The translations under genes and the position numbers were made by a program. 64,000 bases of DNA, taken from contig JACVVK020000218.1 of assembly GCA_018292915.2 (NCBI GenBank), positions 448,501 to 512,500 of the forward strand, given 5' to 3'. Of this stretch, positions 23,316-34,632 are shown piece by piece. The notes beneath the pieces are model-generated. The model searched no databases and had not been told where the DNA came from. It saw only the letters and a program-made list of their open reading frames with translations. Numbering within the stretch: position 1 is the stretch's first letter; each line of letters begins with the position of its first letter. The DNA is from Batillaria attramentaria (taxonomy: Eukaryota; Mollusca; Gastropoda; Batillariidae).

Positions 23316-25998
23316 ATGTCCATGTCATCGTCAGCGTCAACAATGAAACAGCGGCCCAGGTCCATCACATCGCACGATTCTTCCTCAACCCAGCTGGGAA
23401 CGAAGAGGCCTGTCAAAGACCCCTCTTTGGCCTGCATACCACAAGCAGAAGCCAGCCCTGGATGCCCGGAAGAGGTGGAGCCGGAGGACCCATACTCTGG
23501 CCTCAGGTTTCAAGAGGAACCCGAGGAAGAGGACGAGGCAAAAGAAGTTCAGCTACCTTGTCGGTCGGTTCTGGTGAAACGGCCCGTCAAAGTGAAGTTT
23601 TCATTGGCGCCTCTGAAACAATTGCCAGTTATTCCTCATGGCTTGAAACTGCCCGAACACTCCCTGACGGTAGAGACGATGGGGGTCTACCCGGAAATTA
23701 ATCACATACCCAGCAAGACGAACGAGTTCCTAACACGTCTCAAGGACAAGTGCGTCTCTGAAACATTGTATAGGGACAGAGTTGTCAACGCACAAGGCAA
23801 GTCGATTCAAAACTGGGAACACTGGAAAAACGCTTTACATGAGCAGGGAACGAGACTGTGTAACAGAGTGGGGAGGTCCCGAAACAGCCTCATATTGAAC
23901 AAGTCCACGAGACTGCCCCCTATCCAGCATGAGATAGGCCAGTATAAGCATGGTCCAGAACGGTTCTACCAAAGTGACGCCTTCTTCAAAATTGCCGAGC
24001 GGCCTTGTCACGACCAACGCCTTGTCACTAGCTTGACGTGGACGGAGAGAAAACTCCACAGTCCCTCGTACGCCATCATCCCTACAGGTGCTGGATTAAG
24101 TCAACAAGCGCCGTCGTCAGGCTGGGCCGGAGCGGTAAGAGGAAAAACTATGTGCACCTTTGCGGCAAACGTCCTAGTGACCGAGGGAGCCGGAATAGTC
24201 CAGCTGGTAGACAGTTGGACTTCCAATTCTCGGGTTGCGAGTTCGAACCCCGATTAGAGCCGAATATTTGTGCTGGCTTTTTCCTCGTTGCCCTGTCTTT
24301 AATATTACCCGTATTTGGTTGTGAAACACGTAAAACCCTTAACCAACCAACCAACCAATTCACGTTAAGCCTCCGCTAAATTCCATTGCCTACAAGACCT
24401 TGTCGTAGAGAGACCGTTCTACCATAGTTCAGCCGCTGTGCCTTGGGCATAGCAGCTGCTCGTCGTATGACACACCTGTCTCGACCTCTATACGCATAAT
24501 GGCGTGTTCATTAAAAGGACACCTGTCACTGTCAAAAGTTTTGCAAGTTAGTGTATGTTACACGACGGGTAAACTTGAGCCGCTTCTTTAAAAAAACAAA
24601 ACCAAAAAAAACACACACACACACACACACACAAAAATGAAAGAAGGAGTTAAGCCCTAGCTGTTACTGAAAGTTGTTGGAAAGGCAGACACATCTACCA
24701 TATAGTCACTATACACACTGATCATGTACGGTCATGGTCCCCAGAAAACGCCGGTGGGAAGTTTGCCTGGTCTCTTTCTGCACGGACACGGTTTGGACAC
24801 AGACACGACCCGGAACACAAGCGATGCAGGGGACTGCTGTAAGGTGCAGGAGGAAGACGTGACACTCCCAGAGCCACTACCGCTCCCCAACCCCCCAACT
24901 CCCTCTCTACCAGTGTACAAGAAGCCGTGTCTACAGGTGGGAGACCAGGTCTACAGCTGGATGGAGCCTTGTCTGCAGGTTTGTCATCAAGCTGCTTGTT
25001 GTAGTGATCGGTAACCCGAGTGTACAGGTCATAGCCCGTGCCTAACAGGGACCCGTACTTGACTTAATACGGCCAGGTGTGACAAGTTGGCTCTAGACGG
25101 AGGTCGGTTTCATTCCTCACATGTAAACTACTTTGTACATTCTGTCTCTTGAACTACTTTATTCTGAACAAGTTCGAGAATGCGCTAGAGGGGGTGAAGT
25201 GAGGGTAAGAGACTGGGGGGGGGGGGGGGGGTAGGGGGAGTTTTACGATTTATGAAGTGTTTGACAGTGGTGATGTACTAAATGAAGCAAGACAACTAAA
25301 ACTGGCGTGTTGTTCTTCTCGCAACTTCAGACGATGAATGAAATTGGAATCACAAGCTACGCAGGTGTGGCAGCCAAAACTACGTTGACGCTGACCAACC
25401 TGGGATGTACCGTGCTGCGCTACCGCTGGTCACGTGATAACCATGTTGATCACTTTGGCACCGGGCGCTACAGAGTCTCACCATTCTTCTTCGACAGCGC
25501 GGAACATATACTTCTGCCGAAGGACTCGGTAAGTGTGGCCACAGCTAATAATAATAATATAAATCATGTTAATAACCTCATTGATATAGACTACTTGGCT
25601 CAAAGCGCCGCGAGTTAAACCGAGCACGCCCGCTCACGTGAATCACACGCATTCTGTCGGACATGAACACGTAACAATCACGTGTTACGAAGGGCCAGTT
25701 CGGAATTTTATATTTGCATTCTGAACATCTCCGAAGCAGAAAGGGGGGGGGGGGGAACCGGAGTACCCGAAGAGAACCCCCGACGGACGGCCCGAAAGAA
25801 CGGTGCCACATTCGAAAAAAAAAATCCTTTGCCCCGAGTGGGATTCGAACCTGACCTCTTGCAGAGTCTTAACCACTAGACCACCGACGTAGGCACTTCA
25901 TGATGTATGGTTGCTAGATGCGTTACTTAATCAAACAAGATTTTTCTTGTGATAATATACCGTCCATCTGGTTGTGACACGTGGACATAACGTCCTTC

Positions 25999-26053
<55 letters not shown>

Positions 26054-27830
26054 GAAGGTAGTCTTGCTGGCCTCGCACATCCACATAAAAGTTGATGAAA
26101 TGGAGAAGTCCACATATAAAGATAAAAAATAAACTCTTCAGGACCGATGAATCAACTTATTTTTACTAAATTTTGTACAGTAAGAATTGTGCCCACCTTT
26201 CCGGGCCCTCAGCGGGTCCTTCATCGAGTGAATGGATATCAAAGAAACTAAGTAATAAAAATGAGATACATCCCTATCCCTACTGCCGTGTTTCAACTGT
26301 CTGACTTTTATCACTTCGTTTTTCCATATATCCACTCCCCTGATGACGGACCCGCTGAGGGCCTAATCATTTGCGCACAGTCCTTTCTGTACAAATCTGA
26401 GTGTCTAAATAAAGAATCTCAAATCTCCAGCCTCACTCTTTACGTAAAAAATCATATCTTCATGGAGTAGCTCAAAAAGTTTGTTTAAAAAAATCAACAA
26501 TTTAGGCATTTTCAAGGATTGTATTTTTTTCTTTTTAGTTTTACTCAGAACACAACTTTTACCCATCGATGACGCATAGTACATAGTGTTGCCAGATGCC
26601 TACTCTACTTTCAAACCCACTCTTGTCAAAACCTTAATAAAGCAACATGCTGCCGACATCTAAAGCCCTTACTATATAATATTCTGTCGCACAAGATGCT
26701 TGATTCTGAACAAATTCGAGAATGTGTTTGGTGTTTGTCACCAGGTCTCTCTGGCCTTACAGTTTTTCGCCGATATGCCGGGGAGATGGTGTGAACACTG
26801 GCGTCTTTGTACGACTCCTCAACTCGGCCCTGAAGACGGTCAAGGGATCTGTATAAACCTGTGGGGTATGTCGCTGGCAAGAGACCGCAACAGGGACGCC
26901 CGGAAACAACTGGACAAACACCTGGAAGACCTGGCCACGAGGACAATGATCGCTCGCTTCGTCAACGACCTCGTCAACTTTCTGCCCATATGCTGCACGA
27001 AGGAAACGAGGGAAGACGCGACCAAGACGCTGGAACGCGCTCTGTCTGCTGATGACGTGCGGCAATTTGAAGAGCGAAACCCTGGCCTGATCTACAACAG
27101 CGCGGCCATATGCACCCTGCTTCGACTCGTGAAACATGCGGTGATACTTAATAATTACGCTCGTCGGCGAAGAAGAGAAAGCAAAATGACGTGGAATGTT
27201 GTGAGAGCGGTACTGTTGATGAAAATTCACATGGACTACTTATCGGCACAGCCGCCTGGCGTTGACTATTTCCATGTGCCGAGAGCCAAACTGGACGTGA
27301 GACAGATACGACAGCGCATGCTGACCGTGGATGAGCGATACGGGGACGTCATGTGCAAACAGCTGAACGAGTCAGTCTCCGCCATGACGTTCCGTGTTAG
27401 AGAGGCGCAGCAGGCACCCCTTTATCTCGTCTGCAGGACAGCTGTTGCCCGCGCTTTCGATCACATCTCACTGGCGGAGCTCAGACTGCGCAGGAACCTG
27501 CAGCTGGCCCACAATGAGTTGCTGAAGCAGCGGTCCACATTTTGCTCGGTCAACAGCTGTTCGCCTTCTCCCTCGGACTCCTCGGACTCCAGCTTGGAAC
27601 ACTATGTTCTGGATGTCATCAGCGAGTGCTCCGTAGAGGAGACATTAGATGAGACGCTGTCCAGCGTGGAGGCGCCTGTACAGTTCCGACTGATGGAGCA
27701 ATACCGCGACAAGCTCTATGGCAAAGTATACGAGATCTTGTGCGACCTAGTGGAATCCCTTCAACCTGTCATGACCCACGAAGGTGTCGACCTTAACCCC
27801 TTCCATCGCCCTGTAGCGGACAGAGAGTGA
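23316..27830 (+). CDS. MYCBPAP: MYCBP-associated protein-like, tandem copy 1 (about 778 aa)
   Basis: Four exons: 23316-24134, 24745-24978, 25331-25528, 26745-27830 (TGA). All junctions are phase 0 with GT-AG borders. The ATG at 23316 is chosen because the encoded MSMSSSAS start resembles the sister copy; an in-frame ATG at 23193 also exists. Exon 1 has a basic helical segment (IQNWEHWKNALHEQGTRL) then LPPI and LTWTERKLHSPSYAIIP, matching the NW...TERG layout of MYCBPAP. Exon 2 ends in PCLQVGDQVYSWMEPCLQ. Exon 3 and the start of exon 4 form an ASH/MSP-type Ig-like domain (EIGITSYAGVAAKTTL...LGCTVLRYRW). MYCBPAP binds MYCBP and is linked to the ciliary/sperm-tail central apparatus; that role is from the family, not seen here. 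The last codons form the first unit of the minisatellite that follows. Confidence 0.84.
24185..24362 (+). mobile_element. tRNA-derived SINE, family 2, in intron 1 of MYCBPAP-like copy 1
   Basis: Begins GGGAGCCGGAATAGTCCAGC, has a B box GAGTTCGAACCCC, then a body containing AATATTTGTGCTGGCTTTTT, and ends in a (CCAA)n-like tail. The body recurs at 34660-34840. Confidence 0.75.
25544..25893 (-). mobile_element. tRNA-derived SINE, family 1, copy b
   Basis: Same head, body and ATT tail as the copy at 1289-1665. It sits just downstream of the 5' splice site of exon 3 in MYCBPAP-like copy 1. A poly-G run interrupts the body near 25743. Confidence 0.8.
26015..26052. repeat. (TA)n(GA)n microsatellite
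   Basis: TA repeats (about 26000-26016) run into about 18 GA units. Confidence 0.95.
26148..26420. repeat. Head-to-head inverted repeat pair
   Basis: Sequence with GGACCCGCTGAGGGCC at about 26203-26222 on the minus strand is mirrored on the plus strand at about 26349-26364, with flanking similarity of about 110 nt per arm. Probably remnants of two inverted copies of one dispersed element in the last intron of MYCBPAP-like copy 1. Confidence 0.55.
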
Positions 27831-29602
27831 CTGAGTGGCCTGTAGCGGACAGAGTAACTGAGTAGCCTGTAGAGGACAGAGTGACTGAGTGGCCTGTAGC
27901 GGACAGAGAGTGAGTGAGTGGCCTGTAGCGGACAGAGTGACTGAGTGGCCTGTAGCGGACAGAGTAACTGAGTAGCCTGTAGAGGACAGAGTGAGTGAGT
28001 GGCCTGTAGCGGACAGAGAGTGAGTGAGTGGCCTGTAGCGGACAGAGAGTGAGTGAGTAGCCTGTAGCGGACAGAGTAACTGAGTAGCCTGTAGCGGACA
28101 GAGTGACTGAGTAGCCTGTAGCGGACAGAGTGAGTGAGTGGCCTGTAGCGGACAGAGAGTGAGTGAGTAGCCTGTAGCGGACAGAGAGTGAGTGAGTAGC
28201 CTGTAGCGGACAGAGTGAGTGAGTAGCCTGTAGCGGACAGAGTGACTGAGTGGCCTGTAGAGGACAGAGTGACTGAGTGGCCTGTAGCGGACAGAGTGAC
28301 TGAGTAGCCTGTAGCGGACAGAGAATGAGTGAGTAGCTTGTAGCGGACAGAGTGAGTGAGTAGCCTGTAGAGGACAGAGTGAATGAGTAGCCTGTAGCGG
28401 ACAGAGTGAGTGAGTAGCCTGTAGCGGACAGAGTGACTGCGTAGCCTGTAGCGGACAGAGAATGAGTGAGTAGCCTGTAGCGGACAGTAACTGAGTAGCC
28501 TGTAGAGGACAGAGAGTGAGTAGCCTGTAGCGGACAGAGAGTGAGTGAGTAGCCTGTAGCGGACAGAGAGTGAGTGAGTAGCCTGTAGCGGACAGAGTGA
28601 CTGAGTGGCCTGTAGCGGACAGAGTGACTGAGTGGCCTGTAGCGGACAGAGTGACTGAGTAGCGTGTAGCGGACAGAGAGTGACTGAGTAGCGTGTAGCG
28701 GACAGAGAATGAGTGAGTGGCCTGTAGCGGACAGAGTGACTGAGTAGCCTGTAGCGGACAGAGTGACTGAGTAGCCTGTAGCGGACAGAGAATGAGTGAG
28801 TAGCCTGTAGCGGACAGTAACTGAGTAGCCTGTAGAGGACAGAGAGTGAGTGAGTGGCCTGTAGCGGGCAGAGAGTGAGTGAGTGGCCTGTAGCGGACAG
28901 AGAGTGAGTGAGTGGCCTGTAGCGGGCAGAGAGTGAGTGAGTGGCCTGTAGCGGGCAGAGAGTGAGTGAGTAGCCTGTAGCGGACAGAGAGTGAGTGAGT
29001 GGCCTGTAGCGGACAGAGAGTGAGTGAGTAGCCTGTAGCGGACAGAGAGTGAGTGAGTAGCCTGTAGCGGACAGAGTGAGTGAGTGGCCTGTAGCGGGCA
29101 GAGAGTGAGTGAGTAGCCTGTAGCGGACAGAGAGTGAGTGAGTAGCCTGTAGCGGACAAAGAGTGAGTGAGTAGCCTGTAGCGGACAGTAACTGAGTAGC
29201 CTGTAGAGTACAGAGAGTGAGTGAGTGGCTTGTAGCGGGCAGAGAGTGAGTGAGTGGCCTGTAGCGGACAGAGAGTGAGTGAGTGGCCTGTAGCGGACAG
29301 AGAGTGAGTGAGTGGCCTGTAGCGGACAGAGAGTGAGTGAGTGGCCTGTAACGGGCAGAGAGTGAGTGAGTGGCCTGTAGCGGACAGAGAGTGAGTGAGT
29401 GGCCTGTAGAGGACAGAGAGTGAGTGAGTGGCCTGTAGCGGGCAGAGAGTGAGTGAGTGGCCTGTAGCGGGCAGAGAGTGAGTGGCCTGTAGCGGACAGA
29501 GAGTGAGTGAGTGGCCTGTAGCGGACAGAGAGTGAGTGAGTGGCCTGTAGCGGACAGAGAGTGAGTGAGTGGCCTGTAGCGGACAGAGAGTGAGTGAGTG
29601 GC
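27807..29602. repeat. 27-29-bp minisatellite grown from the MYCBPAP-like copy 1 stop region
   Basis: Unit CCTGTAGCGGACAGAGAGTG plus AGTGAGTGG, about 60 copies with A/G, C/A and 2-bp length variants. The first unit is the coding sequence for PVADRE-stop of the upstream gene. Long minus-strand frames are by-products of the array. Confidence 0.96.
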
Positions 29603-29734
29603 CCGTGACAGTGACGTGACATTTGATATAATGTGATTAGGACAGTGGAGAAGTGCCATTAGATAAAGCGAGTTTGCAATATGATTAGGACGGTGAAGTA
29701 ACATTAGATGCAGTGGCGTGACATTGAATACAAT

Positions 29735-30366
29735 GTGACTAGGACAGTGATGTAAAATACAATGTGACTAGGACAGTGATGTAAAATACAATGTGACTAG
29801 GACAGTGATGTAAAATACAATGTGATTAGGACAGTGATGTAAAATACAATGTGACTAGGACAGTGATGTAAAATACAATGTGACTAGGACAGTGATGTAA
29901 AATACAATGTGACTAGGACAGTGATGTAAAATACAATGTGACTAGGACAGTGATGTAAAATGCAATGTGATTAGGACAGTGATGTAAAATACAATGTGAT
30001 TAGGACAGTGATGTAAAATACAATGTGACTAGGACAGTGATGTAAAATACAATGTGAGTAGGACAGTGATGTAAAATACAATGTGACTAGGACAGTGATG
30101 TAAAATACAATGTGACTAGGACAGTGATGTAAAATACAATGTGACTAGGACAGTGATGTAAAATACAATGTGACTAGGTCAGTGATGTAAAATACAATGT
30201 GACTAGGACAGTGATGTAAAATACAATGTGACTAGGACAGTGATGTAAAATACAATGTGAGTAGGACAGTGATGTAAAATACAATGTGACTAGGACAGTG
30301 GTGTAAAATACAATGTGATTAGGACAGTGATTCAAATTCAAATTCAAATTCAAATTTAAATTCAAA
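29735..30366. repeat. 29-bp minisatellite, about 20 copies, ending in (ATTCAA)n
   Basis: Unit ACAATGTGACTAGGACAGTG plus ATGTAAAAT, highly uniform. It is followed by six ATTCAA-like hexamers (30331-30366). Confidence 0.96.
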
Positions 30367-31032
30367 ATACTTTATTGTCTGTTTAAGAGAGACTCTAAAA
30401 ACAGAAAATCTTCTTTGGACTCACATCATGCTCTGTCACAGATAAGATAAAATACAGTCATTAAAGATGTAAAATACAATGTCATTAGGACAGTGACTTG
30501 ACATGAGATGCAATGTGATTAGGACAATGACGTTAGATACAGAAGCACCAGCTTAACTGTGAGGGACATCATATTATCTGCTTGTTTGCTCGGTTGTTTG
30601 GTTGGTTCCTCGCTTGCTATATTGTTCATTGACTGGCTAAGTCATAGTAGGTTAGTGAAAGCATGAACGGCTATCACCCGTGTGCGCTACAATATCTGGT
30701 TTTGTCTATCACGAAAATCCACCAGAAGAGCAGTACTTTATACGGCACGACTCTTGGCTCTAAATGATAGTTTATCAAACGGTAGAGCAAAATGACGCCA
30801 TGTGTGATCCAGGCCACACATCGTCGCTCGGCCATAATTAGGTGCATTCTTTTGACAGAACAGATGTAGATTATGACGTGGGGTATAGACTTGATTTTTT
30901 TGAAACTTTTTTTTATTATCGGCCTTTCATATTTACCTATCATTTTAACTTATTCATTTTAAAAGCATGTTGTCCAGTGGTTATTGTTTTCCTTGGTTCT
31001 GGTTCCATGTAGACGTAAAGCCAGTACTTTAT

Positions 31033-31247
31033 ACACCTTTTGTCTTTTACCTTGCGTTTTGTAGGATGTAATGGCTGTTGGTAAGTTTGAAGCGTTCACA
31101 GCACACCTTTTGTCTTTTACCTTGCGTTTTGTAGGATGTAATGGCTGTTGGTAAGTTTGAAGCGTTCACAGCACACCTTTTGTCTTTTACCTTGCGTTTT
31201 GTAGGATGTAATGGCTGTTGGTAAGTTTGAAGCGTTCACAGCACACC
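31033..31247. repeat. 70-bp triplication carrying a possible 16-nt micro-exon
   Basis: Copies start at 31033, 31103 and 31173. Each has TTGCGTTTTGTAG, a 16-nt block (31065-31080 in copy 1) and GTAAGTTTG, a good 3' and 5' splice-site pair on the plus strand. The block contains ATG then TAA, so it could only be untranslated leader. Confidence 0.9.
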
Positions 31248-31487
31248 TTGGAACTACTCCCTCCTTTATATAAAAAGTTCTAGTTTATTTCTGACACCTT
31301 TTTAGTTTTCGTTTGTTTGTTTATTTGTTTGTTGCTGGGCTGGTTGGTTGATTGGCTGGGTCTTGGTCGGCTGGTTAAATTACTGTTTCCCTTTGTTAAA
31401 AACACGTTTGCACTCTGTCCATGATCTAGCAAAGACAATACAACGTGGACTTGAACCTGACATACTCAATACAACACGGACTGGCTT

Positions 31488-32265
31488 GCACTCTCTGGGG
31501 CACAGAGTCTTTCAGTGGAAAGTACCTCTGTGCACGGTGGGGAAATGGCGCTCACTGCGCTACCGTGACGGACCTATTAATTGTCTCGGTGCTCTCAAAC
31601 ACAAGGTCGCGCACTATGTCATCCTTGACCAGCTTTGAACCCAGCGAGATCCTCAATGGCGCAAGTGATGGCAGGCTGTCTTCAGAGTGAAAGTAGGCGT
31701 GTTTCTGGATCAGAGACATACATAACATGTCTCTGTCTGAATGGACAGATCTATTATTACATTCAGTCCAAGAGCACGGGTGTGTGTGCTTTTGTAATCG
31801 TCTCTTATTCCACCACAAGGCAGGTACGTGATCGTCTGCACCGTGCAATAATACTTGCCTGTAGAGTGCAACACCTTTGCCACTCTCTGGGGCACAGAGT
31901 CTTTCAGTGGAAAGTACCTCTGTGCACGGTGGGGAAATGGCGCTCACTGCGCTACCGTGACGGACCTAAATTGTCTCGGTGCTCTCAAACACAAGGTCGC
32001 GCACTATGTCATCCTTGACCAGCTTTGAACCCAGCGAGATCCTCAATGGCGCAAGTGATGGCAGGCTGTCTTCAGAGTGAAAGTAGGCGTGTTTCTGAAT
32101 CAGAGACATACATAACATGTCTCTGTCTGAATGGACAGATCTATTATTACATTCAGTCCTAGAGCACGGGTGTGTATGCTTTTGTAATCGTCTCTTATTC
32201 CACCACAAAGCAGGTACGTGATCGTCTGCACCGTGCAATAATACTTGCCTGTAGAGTGCAGCACC
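31488..32265. repeat. Direct duplication, unit about 390 bp
   Basis: The segment beginning CACTCTCTGGGGCACAGAGT occurs at about 31489 and about 31882, nearly identical, with a 4-base difference (ATTA) after GACGGACCT. Confidence 0.93.
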
Positions 32266-32833
32266 TTTGCCTGTCAGAGTGCAACCCCCTTGCCGTTTAC
32301 TCACATCCTGTTGGATCAGTGTACCACGTAAACAGTGCCATCAAAGCGCAACAATAATTGTCCGCTGGCAAAGATTTTGCCCAAACGAAAAGTGGTCGGA
32401 TATTCAAGACTTCGTTTCAAATCGAATCATGTGACACACAAGTCTTCGCTTTTCTAAAAAAAAAAAAACATTCGCCATTTTTGAAAATGGCGCTGGCTGT
32501 AAGCAGTCACATTTTCACGCCCCGCCGAAAAGGGACTGCACTCTGGAATCTACACCTTTGCCTGTCAGAGTGCAACCCCTTTGCCGTTTACTCACATCCT
32601 GTTGTACCACGTAAACAGTGCCATCAAAGCGCAACAATAATTGTCCGCTGGCAAAGATTTTGCCCAAACCAAAATGTGTCGGATATTCAAGACTTCGTTT
32701 CAAATCGATTCATATGACACAGAAGTCTTCGCTTTTCTAAAAAAAAATTCGCCATTTTTGAAAATGGCGCTGGCTGTAAGCAGTCACATTTTCACGCCCC
32801 GCCGAAAAGGGACTGCACTCTGGAGTCTACTAA
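32262..32833. repeat. Direct duplication, unit about 287 bp, with palindromic CGCCATTTTT/AAAATGGCG
   Basis: Two adjacent copies upstream of MYCBPAP-like copy 2. Each holds CGCCATTTTTGAAAATGGCG (about 32470-32489 and 32751-32770), whose AAAATGGCG half resembles a YY1-type site. A promoter role is inference only. Confidence 0.85.
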
Positions 32834-32992
32834 TTGGCTTGGTGCACGAGTTACATATCCTGATGAAGTCTATGATACACGATGACGAAAAACAAAAAAC
32901 GTGTCATGAATGACGTGAATTAGTAAGTCATGGTGAGAGAAGGAACGGCTGAACATAATTAGTCGTTGCAAAAGATCTTTCAAAACACAGGT

Positions 32993-34071
32993 ATGTCACA
33001 TTCCACAAAGTCAGCGAAGTCAGTGGATAAAACAGTTAGATCCAACACATCGCTCTCATCTTTGTCGTCTGTCAACAAACTAAAGAAACCTGCAAGCCAA
33101 AAGTTTTCCGGCAGACAAAATGAAGTACGTATGCCCGCATACGTCACACACGGCGCGCTGCTGGAAGAGTCGGGCGAGTACTCCGTGGATAAGTGTGCCG
33201 ACCTTAGGTACAGCAACTTACAAATAGAATCTAAACAGACCACCGAGGAGAACTACCGCGGCGTTGACACGTCCAAATGGAGAAGAAAGTCAGTGCTTGT
33301 AAAGAAGCGCTGTATGGCAGTGCCTGCTCTACCAAGACCTCCCGGAAAACCTGGACAACTAGAACTGCCAGTCAGAGCTGTTAATACGCGTCCTCAGGTG
33401 TACTCAGAAACTACCAGTATGTGCAAACAGACCGCGGAAGCCTTACAACGACAACACACCCGTCGAAATCTTTCGCTTGAAAAAGGTGTTGCATTGCAGG
33501 AAAAAGCCTTGCAGAACTGGTCTAAACATAAAACCATACACCGCAAACAAGAAACGCATCTGAGCCAAATACTTCTCAGGTCGCCACGAAACCTCGCACT
33601 GAACAGATCCTTCATGCTGCCACCAATCGAGAGCCGGGAGGTTCCATATTGTGATCCAGATTTCCCGCAAACTACTGAGGCGGAGCGCTCCGTAACATTT
33701 GACCGCTACTACTCCAATCCGGAGGAACCATCTAGAGCCATGGATCTGCACTTGTCGTACACGTGGACGGAGAGAGAGTTGTACAAGACACCAGTGACCA
33801 TCATACGTCACGATCTAGATCAAGATGAAGATCAAGACACTCCTGGACAAGTCCTTGGCAGCAAACAGGTAATTTGGAACAGGCGAAGAAGACGGGAAAA
33901 AGAAGGAGAAACATCCTTCAGATACTGATGTATGTAATTGTTAAACGTTCGGAAGAGCTCCAAAGCTTACGTCACAGGCACGGGCGAATTACATTACTTG
34001 ACAATAAATTAATCACTGAAAACATCACAGTGAACGGGCCATAAACCAGCCACCCACTACTACCAAATGGC

Positions 34072-34129
<58 letters not shown>

Positions 34130-34565
34130 CCATGATCCTCAATCGTTTTTCCTGTACATATTTTAACTGGCCAGATGAGGAGGTCACAAGCACTGAGGGG
34201 AAAGTATGTGCGAGGAAAAGGTTTGGGCAGACCGAGACAGCCGTGCACAGGTGATGCAGGGGATGCGTGTCAAACTCACCATCTTTACCAAGGGGATGTC
34301 CAGCTCGAGCCTCCCAAACGGCCCGTCACGCCACAGTCCGTCACGTTCAAGCCCGTCACGCCACAGTCCGTCACGCCACAGTCCGACACGCCCCAGCCCG
34401 TGACAACACTTGCCCCCAAACGTTACAACAAGCCGTGTCTGCAGGTGGCCGACCGTGTGTTTCCGTGGAATGAACCGTGCACGTTGGTATGTTGCATCAT
34501 GTTGCATTACTAAATTATTTTCTTTGTCTAAGAGTCATCCTCAACCTTTCCATTTTGGTGGCTTG

Positions 34566-34632
<67 letters not shown>

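Larger units (their letters stand above)
30367..32992. other. Intergenic, 5' flank of MYCBPAP-like copy 2
   Basis: No convincing exon. It contains the 70-bp triplication (31033-31247) and two direct segmental duplications (31488-32265 and 32262-32833). The rest is unassigned. Confidence 0.45.

Noticed and set aside
27747..29704. Minus-strand open frames of 470-647 codons (SLTLCPLQATHSLS repeats)
   Set aside because: They run antisense through the 27-29-bp minisatellite and the end of a real plus-strand exon. All three frames are open, as expected for a stop-free unit.
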